From positions 1-10,823 of the forward strand of contig JAUWDI010000017.1 of assembly GCA_030608865.1 (NCBI GenBank): DNA of 10,823 nucleotides. Reading direction: 5' to 3'. This document shows positions 1 to 6,329 of this stretch, piece after piece; the stretch's first letter is position 1, and the number at the start of each line of letters is the position of its first letter. The stretch is from Anaerolineales bacterium. Its GTDB lineage: Bacteria > Chloroflexota > Anaerolineae > Anaerolineales > E44-bin32. Position numbers and translations under genes: made by a program. Below the pieces are notes generated by a model that was not told the DNA's origin, did not search any database, and saw only the letters and a list, made by a program, of their open reading frames with translations.

Positions 1-1
1 A

Positions 2-46
2 ATATTTGCGGTTAGTGATTGTATTGAAAATGAAGAAGTGCGGTAA
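2..46 (+). CDS. possible 3' tail of a gene entering from the left
   Basis: Frame 2 is open from the window edge to a TAA at 44-46 and encodes a short acidic tail ending in DCIENEEVR. With only 15 codons visible, neither coding status nor family can be decided. A second frame (from base 3 to the TGA at 108-110) is also open for 35 codons and runs into the start region of the next gene. At most one of the two is real. Confidence 0.2.
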   Translation: MFAVSDCIENEEVR

Positions 47-115
47 ACTCTGTCAATGCCATCCGCAGAACCCGGTTATTGCACGGGGTAACATTCTCGG
101 AGAAAGGTGACCAAC

Positions 116-1324
116 ATGGTTCCCAAACGTGACACGGATCCAATTGAAGGGCGAATACGAGCCATGTGCGAGCGCGTCAATGGTATCCAGCAAGCGGATT
201 TCTATTATTACAACATCCCTATCAGTGAGCTGGACGGTACGGCGACGGTGCTGGTTGATGGGCGTGTGATGAGTATGTTTGCTTCGTATAGTTATCTTGG
301 ACTTATTGGGCATCCCCGGATCGATGCAGCCGCTCGAAAGGCGATTGATGACTTTGGCACAGGAACCCATGGTGTAAGAACCCTGGCGGGCACATTGACC
401 CTACATAATGAGTTAGAGGCGACCATAGCGGAATTCAAGGGCATGGAGGACGCGGTCACTTTCACGTCCGGCTATGTCACCAATCTAACGGCAATCTCAT
501 CGTTAGTGGGCAGGCACGATTGTGTATTCAGCGACAAATTAAACCATGCCAGCATCGTCGATGGATGTTTGATGTCAGGATCGAAGTTTATTCGTTTTCG
601 TCATAATGACATGGATGACTTGGCGGCGCGGCTGAAAGATGCACCGTCCCAGGCTGCCAAGCTGGTGATCTGCGACGCGGTATTCAGCATGGATGGCGAT
701 ATCATCGACTTACCAAGAGTAGTTGAGCTTTGCAAGGAAAACGAGGCGTGGCTGATGATCGATGAGGCGCATTCGCTTGGAGTGCTGGGTGAGACCGGCA
801 GAGGGATTGAGGAGTATTTCAATCTGGAGGGGGCGATAGACATTAAGATGGGGACGTTAAGCAAAACTATTCCCAGTGTCGGCGGATACATCGCTGGAAG
901 AGCTGACCTGATCAAGTTCCTGCGGCATCAATCACGAGCCTACATCTTCTCCGCGGCGTTGCCGCCGCCGCAGGCTGCGGCTGCGATGGAATCTTTCCGT
1001 GTCATTCTTGACGAACCGTGGCGGGTGAAACAGCTACGTGAAAACACAAACCTCTTCATCAACGGCCTCAAAGAACGGGGTTTTGATACGATGAAAACTG
1101 AGACCGCGATTGTGCCATTGTTATGTGGAACAGATGAGAAGGCATTTGAAATGACGCGTGAGTGCCATAAACGAGATTTGTTCGTCCTTCCTGTCATCTC
1201 GCCGGCCGTACCGGAGGGATTGGCACGCTTGCGCACGACTGTGACTGCCAACCATGAACCGGAGCAGATTGAGAGAGCCTTGGAAATATTCGAACAAGTG
1301 GGAAAAGAAGTTGGTGTTCTCTAA
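116..1324 (+). CDS. PLP-dependent alpha-oxoamine synthase (BioF/Kbl/SPT-like)
   Basis: Fold-type I PLP enzyme of the alpha-oxoamine synthase family, which condenses an amino acid with an acyl thioester, with decarboxylation, to an amino ketone. Visible marks: the early ASYSYLGL segment, GVRTLAGTLTLHNELE, DKLNHASIVDG, the PLP-binding DEAHSLGVLG (Asp216, His219) and GTLSKT with Schiff-base Lys250. Length 402 residues is normal. I chose ATG 116 over the in-frame GTG 107 because AAAGGTGA (103-110) is an almost ideal SD five bases before ATG 116, whereas GTG 107 lies inside it. No bioA/B/D, threonine dehydrogenase or sphingolipid gene is nearby, so 8-amino-7-oxononanoate, 2-amino-3-ketobutyrate, 3-ketosphinganine or an acyl-ACP-derived product all remain possible. 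The family is very likely; the substrate is unknown. Confidence 0.93.
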   Translation: MVPKRDTDPIEGRIRAMCERVNGIQQADFYYYNIPISELDGTATVLVDGRVMSMFASYSYLGLIGHPRIDAAARKAIDDFGTGTHGVRTLAGTLTLHNELEATIAEFKGMEDAVTFTSGYVTNLTAISSLVGRHDCVFSDKLNHASIVDGCLMSGSKFIRFRHNDMDDLAARLKDAPSQAAKLVICDAVFSMDGDIIDLPRVVELCKENEAWLMIDEAHSLGVLGETGRGIEEYFNLEGAIDIKMGTLSKTIPSVGGYIAGRADLIKFLRHQSRAYIFSAALPPPQAAAAMESFRVILDEPWRVKQLRENTNLFINGLKERGFDTMKTETAIVPLLCGTDEKAFEMTRECHKRDLFVLPVISPAVPEGLARLRTTVTANHEPEQIERALEIFEQVGKEVGVL

Positions 1325-1380
1325 TTAGCGGGGTGCATTTGCACGGATGTGGCCTTAAATTGGCGCCCTTTTTAACAGAG

Positions 1381-1408
1381 GTAGAGACGTTGCATGCAAC
1401 GTCTCTAC
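1381..1408. repeat. perfect 28-bp palindrome, dispersed-repeat type
   Basis: The 14-base half GTAGAGACGTTGCA is followed directly by its exact reverse complement, giving a 28-bp palindrome without a spacer. It lies 56 bases after the alpha-oxoamine synthase stop. No T-run follows, so it is not a standard intrinsic terminator, although the RNA could fold back. From memory, the same or very similar palindromes are scattered in many copies in cyanobacterial and Chloroflexota genomes. The sequence shows one copy here, so dispersed status is inference. Confidence 0.8.
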
Positions 1409-1555
1409 AGGCAGCGCCTCAGTTTTTGTAGTCTCGACGATGATTGTTCCACCTCAGGTATTTTACGTCGGTAGGTCCAGAACCAAAAAGTTGGATGTTC
1501 AAACCCGAGTTGGTTTAGAATTCCCCAGACATATCCATAAAGAAAGAGAATACAT

Positions 1556-1759
1556 ATGAACGAACCGACAGTGACTGCAGTTTGCCTTAGTTGTGATCGT
1601 AGTGAGTCAGAGATTCCTCTCTTGCAGTTGAGGTTTCAGGGTGCGCAATTATCGATTTGCTCCCAGTGCTTACCTGTATTAATCCATGAGCCGGAAAAAC
1701 TGGTCGGTCGGATGAGTGGTGCGGAGAATATCGAACCAAGCCCTCACGATCATGGATAG
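1556..1759 (+). CDS. small protein with two CxxC motifs
   Basis: A 67-residue hypothetical protein with CLSC at residues 10-13 and CSQC at 35-38, spaced like a small zinc ribbon or a single treble-clef knuckle, followed by a short charged tail ending in HDHG. Four cysteines in two CxxC pairs suggest structural zinc rather than catalysis. ATG 1556 is preceded by a weak purine run (AAAGAAAGAGA, 1540-1550). It sits alone, 231 bases after the previous gene and convergent with the flavoprotein gene that ends 67 bases further on. I do not recognise a named family. A nucleic-acid or protein-binding role is possible but not shown. Coding is supported mainly by the regular cysteine pattern. Confidence 0.6.
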   Translation: MNEPTVTAVCLSCDRSESEIPLLQLRFQGAQLSICSQCLPVLIHEPEKLVGRMSGAENIEPSPHDHG

Positions 1760-1826
1760 AGATTGAGTTTGTAGCGGGAGGATGGAACTTTAACTTAAGG
1801 GTTATTTTAACGTTGGTAATAGATCT

Positions 1827-3119
1827 CTATTTACTTTTTGCTGCCGAGAGGCCGGCAAGCCATCCAGTAGAAAATGCTGCCTGTAAGTTGTAGCCCCCGG
1901 TATCTGCATCAAGGTCGAGTACTTCCCCGGCGAAATACAATCCATCAACGATGAGCGAGGCCATTGACCGGGGGTTGACTTCGCGCGTAGTCACACCGCC
2001 TGCCGTTACGATCGCTTGGGCAAATGACCGGTGTCCGCTGATTTCAAAACGAAAATCCTTAAGCCAGGTTCGTAAGCGTTTACGTTCGTCGGACGTAATC
2101 TGGTGTGCTCGTTTGTCCTGGGGGATGCCGGTTAGATCGATGCAGACTGGGATCAGTTTCCGGGGGAGCAGATCTTGAAGCAATGTTCGGTACTGCCGTT
2201 TGCCGTGTGTATCAAAATCCCGCATCAAGCGAGCGTCGAGTTTGGCATCATCCAGCGCAGGTTTGAGGTCGATGGAAAGCACAACCTCATGTTTAGCGCG
2301 TAAAGCGTCGACGACTTTCCGGCTCAGGGAAAGGATAATTGGCCCCGAAAGTCCATAGTGAGTGAATAACATCTCGCCGAAGGCTTCGGCTTGTCTATTT
2401 CCATCGACGATCAGGCGCGCGTTTACATTTCGTAAACTGAGACCCTGCAGCCGCGGGGCAATATTCCCCGATGTTTCAAGAGGGACTAATGCGGGCCGAA
2501 TGGGAACAATGGTATGCCCAACGTCTTCAGCCAAGCGGTAGCCATCCCCCGTCGATCCGGTGCCGGGATAGGAAGCGCCTCCCGTGGCGATAATCACGCT
2601 CTTGGCTCGGTACTCGATCGAGGCTGACTGATTCTTGGATTTAGCTTTCGGGATGGACCCGGAAGGGTTAGCTACTTGTACCCCCACAACCCGTTCATGC
2701 TCAACCAGTAGTCTCTCCACCTTTGCTTGGGTTCGCAGCTTTGCGCCATTTTTTTGAACCCAATAGTTCAATGCATCGACGATGTCTTGCGCATCGTTGC
2801 TCACCGGATAGATGCGTTCTCCTCGCTCTAAGACAGTCTCGACACCCAGCTCATCGAAGAATTCGATCAACTCGTCAGTGAAGAAACGCGTAAAGGCAGA
2901 GCGCAAAAACCGGCCATCGGGACTGAAGTGTTCAATGAATTCTTCGAGCGGGGCCACATTGGTTAGGTTGCAGCGCCCTTTACCGGTTATGAGCAGCTTA
3001 CGACCCGGGTGGCTCATCTTCTCAAGAAGAAGCGTTTCCGCCCCGGTAGCCGCAGCCTGCCCGGCGGCAATCAAGCCGGCAGGACCTCCCCCAATCACAA
3101 TCACCTGGTTTTTACTCAT
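1827..3119 (-). CDS. NAD(P)/FAD-dependent oxidoreductase, HI0933/BaiN (YhiN-like) family
   Basis: A 430-residue flavoprotein with full-length family architecture. The N-terminal dinucleotide-binding loop GGGPAG (Gly10, Gly12, Gly15) is followed by acidic Glu33 at the end of strand 2, which binds the ribose of FAD. The family signature GRKLLITGKGRCNLTN lies at 39-54, ATGGASYPGTGSTGDGY in the middle, and the C-terminal FAD-closing region has GLYFAGEVLDLDADTGGYNL. Family members are cytosolic; BaiN of gut bacteria reduces bile-acid intermediates, but most homologues (E. coli YhiN, HI0933) have no settled reaction, so a bile-acid role should not be transferred. ATG at 3117-3119 is the first codon that leaves the Rossmann strand intact; its SD is poor. 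Transcribed alone, convergent with the small CxxC gene. Confidence 0.93.
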   Translation of the reverse strand: MSKNQVIVIGGGPAGLIAAGQAAATGAETLLLEKMSHPGRKLLITGKGRCNLTNVAPLEEFIEHFSPDGRFLRSAFTRFFTDELIEFFDELGVETVLERGERIYPVSNDAQDIVDALNYWVQKNGAKLRTQAKVERLLVEHERVVGVQVANPSGSIPKAKSKNQSASIEYRAKSVIIATGGASYPGTGSTGDGYRLAEDVGHTIVPIRPALVPLETSGNIAPRLQGLSLRNVNARLIVDGNRQAEAFGEMLFTHYGLSGPIILSLSRKVVDALRAKHEVVLSIDLKPALDDAKLDARLMRDFDTHGKRQYRTLLQDLLPRKLIPVCIDLTGIPQDKRAHQITSDERKRLRTWLKDFRFEISGHRSFAQAIVTAGGVTTREVNPRSMASLIVDGLYFAGEVLDLDADTGGYNLQAAFSTGWLAGLSAAKSK

Positions 3120-3362
3120 CCGCTTTTCACACTCAGGAAATCGAAGTAAATCTGGAATTTGATTCTAAACCATATGACGGCGTGTGAGTGGGCAATCATG
3201 AAAACAAGTTTGTTTTTTCCAAAGGGGTTATGCGAAGATGATTGTTGTGATCGGTTATCATTCTGAACCGAAGAACATCGATCTTCCCTTGAGTGAGGGC
3301 TTGTCTTGAAGCAACGGAACCCTTCGGTATTGCGTGCAACAGGAAGATATCAATTAGGAACC
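3120..3362. other. intergenic stretch before the TIR repeat; possible decayed repeat
   Basis: Together with the repeat at 3363-3481 this forms a 391-base gap between divergently placed genes, so it must hold the promoters of the flavoprotein (minus) and the lipoprotein (plus). I see no convincing -35/-10 pair. A segment near 3258-3281 (TCATTCTGAACCGAAGAACA) resembles a worn copy of the same kind of repeat that lies intact just to the right. No coding signal is seen. Confidence 0.35.
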
Positions 3363-3481
3363 TGTCATGCTGAACCCATTCGGCTTCGCTCAGGCTAAAC
3401 TCCGTGAAGCATCTCGTTCTTCGACCCGGAATGTGCTACTTGATGTGAACGTTATTTTTCACTGCGTGTCTCAGAATGACA
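3363..3481. repeat. MITE-like repeat with 11-bp terminal inverted repeats
   Basis: Left end TGTCATGCTGA (3363-3373) and right end TCAGAATGACA (3471-3481) are inverted copies with one mismatch. The 119-base unit encodes nothing. The interior includes CATTCGGCTTCGCTCAGG and CGTGAAGCATCTCG, wording I remember from highly repeated small elements in Chloroflexota and other bacteria. It ends 30 bases before the lipoprotein TTG start, so it may carry or displace that gene's promoter. No target duplication is evident. Confidence 0.65.
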
Positions 3482-3510
3482 TAATTATTTTCTGCAACAA
3501 GAGGTGAAGC

Positions 3511-4863
3511 TTGCCTAAACGTATCTGGAACCTGATTTCCCCACTAAAAGAAACCAGGTTTATCATCCTAAAATTCTGGAAACTGGTCGCCATCTCTATG
3601 CTCCTCGTCGCCTGTGCTGGGCCGGCGCCGCTGACAGAAACGATAGTCCAGGGCGGCGTTAGCGCAGCTACCTTACCGCCCGCGCGTCCATCAGAAACGC
3701 CAACTTCACCAGAGGTGGAAGCCAGCCCAACAACCGCTTCACTTGACACCCTTGAAGATATCCTCGCCTCGTACGGCCTGGAAAGATGGATCCCAGAGGG
3801 AGGAGATACAAGCCAGAATCCGATTACTCCGGATATCCTCTCGAATCCCGCAACGTATGGCGCTTTCCTCGATGAGTTAGATGATCGCCTTAAGGACGCG
3901 AAATTGGACGTGGAGAAAATCGCCTCTCAAGGCAATCATGCTCTAGTCGAAGTGCACTGGAATGGCGTTTCTTCCTATTCTGAGGGGACAGAGGTGGATA
4001 TATTTTATCGTGGAGTGGATGATCCTGCTGCCAGCCTATGGATTAGTGATGAACAAGGTGGATTTTCGCTCTTTGAGGTGGATGATCTTGAGCCCTATAT
4101 AGATTCGCTCCCGGCTGATGCACCCATCGAGTGGACAAACCCTGGTCGCTTTAGCTATTACGATGATCCGTGGGATAACCTGGCGAACGGATTACATATC
4201 ATCGATGCCGAAGGACGAGCGATTGCTCTTTGGGATCGGGAGCGAAGCAGCATCGAATCCTGGATGAAGGTCAGTCCCCATAGATATAAGATTGTGAATG
4301 GCATGGACGTCGACTATTTTGGTTTCTCTGAGGACCAACTCGATGTCATTTGGGAGGCGTTAGCCTGGATCAATCTTGACGAAGGCAATGTTAAAGAATT
4401 ATTCGAGGTGGTTGTGTCAGTTCGCACCACAGATTTACCGGCGTGGATCGCCGGGGTTGCCGGCAGGGGCGATGTTCGTATAGATCCTACAATGTTTACA
4501 TTTCTACGAGATAACGTTGATTCGCCTCGCCAGGCCGATGTGCTCTGGATTGCAGCGATTCTTGTTCATGAGGCTGTCCATATCAATCAGCCCGGGGAGT
4601 GCAGTCCACAATATGCGGCTACCCAAGGAATGAGCTTTGAGGAATATGGGTTATTCGTCGAAACCGGACCGGGGCAGGCATATGAGCAAGAGGTAAGGTT
4701 TATTGAGAGAACCTTAGCGCTGAAGGATTCTGAGGGGAATAGGATGGTCAGGGAATCGCAGGTGCGAGAAATCATCCGCCAGGTCAATGAATATTACGAG
4801 AGTACTCTTGGAAGAGCTTTTTTTGATGATGGAGTTCCTGTTCCTACCTGCGCAGGCCCGTAG
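3511..4863 (+). CDS. secreted lipoprotein with C-terminal HExxH metallopeptidase motif
   Basis: 450 residues, TTG start. GAGGTGA (3501-3507) is a strong SD at the right distance; a later ATG (3598) falls inside the signal sequence and would remove most of it. A hydrophobic stretch (17-34) ends in lipobox LVAC with Cys35 as the lipidated residue. A Pro/Thr/Ser-rich linker (about 36-76) precedes a globular part. H353-E-A-V-H357 is a textbook zincin HExxH in a hydrophobic helix (WIAAILVHEAVHINQ). Glu384, or an acidic residue in the helix near 392-399, could be the third ligand. Cys364 and Cys447 may form a disulfide. Inferred: membrane-anchored extracytoplasmic zinc peptidase. I cannot name a family, and the N-terminal 300 residues show no known domain to me. 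Next gene, 207 bases downstream, is site-2 protease-like. Confidence 0.85.
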   Translation: MPKRIWNLISPLKETRFIILKFWKLVAISMLLVACAGPAPLTETIVQGGVSAATLPPARPSETPTSPEVEASPTTASLDTLEDILASYGLERWIPEGGDTSQNPITPDILSNPATYGAFLDELDDRLKDAKLDVEKIASQGNHALVEVHWNGVSSYSEGTEVDIFYRGVDDPAASLWISDEQGGFSLFEVDDLEPYIDSLPADAPIEWTNPGRFSYYDDPWDNLANGLHIIDAEGRAIALWDRERSSIESWMKVSPHRYKIVNGMDVDYFGFSEDQLDVIWEALAWINLDEGNVKELFEVVVSVRTTDLPAWIAGVAGRGDVRIDPTMFTFLRDNVDSPRQADVLWIAAILVHEAVHINQPGECSPQYAATQGMSFEEYGLFVETGPGQAYEQEVRFIERTLALKDSEGNRMVRESQVREIIRQVNEYYESTLGRAFFDDGVPVPTCAGP

Positions 4864-4890
4864 ATATCGTTGGTCAGGAAATGTAAATCA

Positions 4891-4971
4891 ATGAGCTACA
4901 TGATCGCTCAACCGCCCGATTTGCCCCTACCAGAATACTCATATCGGATGTTCCAACACCAACTTTCTTAG
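4891..4971 (+). CDS. possible 26-residue micro-ORF
   Basis: ATG 4891 opens a 26-codon frame ending in TAG at 4969-4971, with AGGAA (4876-4880) ten bases upstream. The peptide begins MSYMIAQPPDLPLPEY. It lies 27 bases after the lipoprotein stop and runs into the weak terminator-like hairpin. It could be chance; nothing beyond an acceptable SD and a plausible composition supports it. Confidence 0.18.
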   Translation: MSYMIAQPPDLPLPEYSYRMFQHQLS

Positions 4972-4986
4972 TGGCAGTCTTTTTTT
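4959..4986 (+). terminator. weak terminator-like hairpin after the lipoprotein gene
   Basis: CCAAC (4959-4963) can pair with GTGG (4971-4974) with one bulged A and a seven-base loop. Seven T residues follow at 4980-4986. The stem is short, so this is a weak candidate for Rho-independent termination of the lipoprotein transcript. Confidence 0.25.
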
Positions 4987-5058
4987 CTCCCGCGACGTCT
5001 CGCAACCTCATGTTCTAACTGTAAGGCAGTATCAATATCGTTTTTCCATCTAACTCTG

Positions 5059-5064
5059 TACAAT
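5059..5064 (+). promoter_or_regulatory. candidate -10 box placing the start at the ATG (leaderless?)
   Basis: TACAAT lies six bases before ATG 5071, and no SD is visible before that ATG. A -10 element at this distance would start transcription at or next to the start codon, giving a leaderless mRNA. No good -35 hexamer is seen at the expected spacing, so confidence is low. Confidence 0.22.
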
Positions 5065-5070
5065 CAAAGC

Positions 5071-5817
5071 ATGCGAAAAACGCCTGTGCTTTGTCCAGAC
5101 GATGATGCTATTTCCATCGGACGAGTATTCGCTACACCATTGAGAGTCAAAGGGTTTACATGGGTTCCCCTCACACAGTGTGTTGTATGGGGGATCATGT
5201 CATGGGTTGCTGGAAGAACACAGTCTGATCGTAGCTTAAGCGAGAGGATGCGCATCGCGACTTACACGATGCCAGTAGTCCTTGGGTCCGAGTGGGGTCA
5301 CAATTTGGCGCATGCGGCAGCTGCGAACTGGATCGGAAAGCCGATGGATGCCATACGCATAACCTGGGGAATGCCCTTGTGTGTGTATTACGATATCAAT
5401 GACGACTCGGTCACGCCGAAGCAGCATATCCTCCGAGCCTTGGGTGGGCCCCTTTTTAGTTTTATTCTTCTTGGGATATCGAGTGCTGTCCGGTGCATCA
5501 CACCTAAGGAATCCTTGTTTCGAGAAGTTACTGATGTCTCCTGCGCAACGAACGCATTTCTCAGCACGGTCTCCTTGCTTCCTATCCCCGGAATAGATGG
5601 CGGTCCGATACTCAAGTGGTCATTAGTAGAGAGGGGACGCACAGCAGAGGAAGCAGATCAACTGATTCGTAAGGTCGATGGCGGTCTTGGAATCGCCCTT
5701 TCGTTTTTAAGTGCAGCGGCGATTAGCAGGGGAAAACGGATGATCGGTTTATTGTCCGCTCTGCTGGCTGTGATGTCCTTTGGGGTAGCGTTCGGGTGGA
5801 TCAGGGAGCAGGATTAG
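5071..5817 (+). CDS. site-2 protease (M50)-like membrane protein with altered zinc motif
   Basis: 248 residues with about six hydrophobic segments (roughly 31-48, 62-86, 123-142, 159-181, 205-219, 224-244). Three M50 hallmarks line up. The first is S73-E-W-G-H77-N-L-A-H81 where the family has HExxH followed by an Ala/Gly-rich helix. The second is RALGGPLFSF (122-131), matching the GGP segment of the core. The third is LLPIPGIDGGPI (169-180), matching the PxPxLDG motif that supplies the Asp zinc ligand (Asp176). The first histidine of HExxH is Ser73, while Glu74, His77 and Asp176 are kept. His81 could substitute as a ligand, or the protein may not cleave. Role inferred as an intramembrane protease or pseudoprotease; no sigma or anti-sigma gene adjoins. 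No obvious SD. Confidence 0.78.
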   Translation: MRKTPVLCPDDDAISIGRVFATPLRVKGFTWVPLTQCVVWGIMSWVAGRTQSDRSLSERMRIATYTMPVVLGSEWGHNLAHAAAANWIGKPMDAIRITWGMPLCVYYDINDDSVTPKQHILRALGGPLFSFILLGISSAVRCITPKESLFREVTDVSCATNAFLSTVSLLPIPGIDGGPILKWSLVERGRTAEEADQLIRKVDGGLGIALSFLSAAAISRGKRMIGLLSALLAVMSFGVAFGWIREQD

Positions 5818-5855
5818 AAATCGGACGAAGGTGACTAAACTTTTCTGGAAAGCGA

Positions 5856-5872
5856 TTGCGAGATTCTCGCAA
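5856..5872. promoter_or_regulatory. perfect 8+8 inverted repeat with 1-base centre
   Basis: TTGCGAGA and TCTCGCAA flank a single central T. The dyad has the size of a dimeric regulator operator or a small hairpin. It lies 38 bases after the membrane protein stop; no promoter can be placed next to it, so the function is open. Confidence 0.35.
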
Positions 5873-5999
5873 CCGTTTCTTGGGTATTCGCGACCATTTC
5901 CGCTGTGTACACTTAAGGATATTTCTTCTCTCAAGATTGCCCATGGTGCAGCTACGTTCAGCCTGTTCTCAGCTATTTTGATTTCCCCGCCTTGGTATG

Positions 6000-6027
6000 A
6001 AAAAAAATCCAAACTGCAAGGTTTGGG
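6000..6027 (-). terminator. intrinsic terminator-like hairpin on the minus strand
   Basis: Read on the minus strand: CCAAAC, loop CTTGCA, GTTTGG, one A, then eight T residues. The 6-bp stem plus T-tract fits a Rho-independent terminator. No minus-strand protein gene lies on its upstream side (higher coordinates), so it is either chance or the end of an unannotated transcript. Confidence 0.35.
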
Positions 6028-6031
6028 ATAG

Positions 6032-6163
6032 CTATCTCAGTGTAAGCTGATTTCCCGAGGTCCATCCGCTCGCTGGTCGCTCTACGATGTCTATCCTAAT
6101 TACTATGATCGAGAGGTTTGGAAACAACTCCTGCGACGTGCTATGCTAAAGGCACGCCAATAA
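6032..6163 (+). pseudogene. 43-codon open stretch, possible gene remnant
   Basis: Open between TAG (6029-6031) and TAA (6161-6163), without ATG, GTG or TTG in a good position. The translation contains RWSLYDVYPNYYDREVWKQL and ends LRRAMLKARQ, rich in Trp/Tyr and charged residues and protein-like in pattern. I do not recognise it. It may be the tail of a decayed gene or chance. Confidence 0.2.
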
Positions 6164-6202
6164 TGAAATATATTCGAAATTCTAGCTAAGCAGAACGAGC
6201 AT

Positions 6203-6329
6203 CCCCCGCGTTTATGCAGGTCAAGAGTGAAGAGCTCTGGATTGCGTTGTCTGTATGAGGTCAAAATCAGGCCGAAACGCTGACAGAAGTGTTCGAGCGA
6301 GGGTGCGAGGACGAGAGTTGAAGCGGGGG
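6203..6329 (+). promoter_or_regulatory. possible structured leader upstream of cysK
   Basis: CCCCCGC (6203-6209) is exactly complementary to GCGGGGG (6323-6329), enclosing 113 bases. Inside, CGAAACGCT (6273-6281) pairs with AGTGTTCG (6288-6295), with one bulge and one G-U pair. This could be a folded 5' leader or a small RNA. It does not match the T-box or SAM riboswitch consensus that I know. Confidence 0.22.

Noticed and set aside
53..370. Minus-strand open frame opposite the alpha-oxoamine synthase
   Set aside because: It lies fully or mostly antisense to a gene with strong family motifs and has no recognisable content; the same holds for the antisense frames at 601-915, 940-1251, 2812-3162, 7003-7383 and 9277-9690.
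1333..1373. Small hairpin GTGCA/TGCAC and a T5 run after the alpha-oxoamine synthase
   Set aside because: The hairpin has a two-base loop and is far from the T-run; the stem next to the T-run has only three pairs, too weak to call a terminator.
1756..1830. 8-bp inverted repeat (ATAGAGAT / ATCTCTAT) spanning the convergent gene ends
   Set aside because: Arms are 59 bases apart without a T-tract; likely chance in AT-rich DNA.
5831..6031. GTG-started 66-codon open frame
   Set aside because: Irregular composition, ends in a poly-A stretch coding lysines, contains the inverted repeat, and competes with an equally open minus-strand frame; no family recognised.
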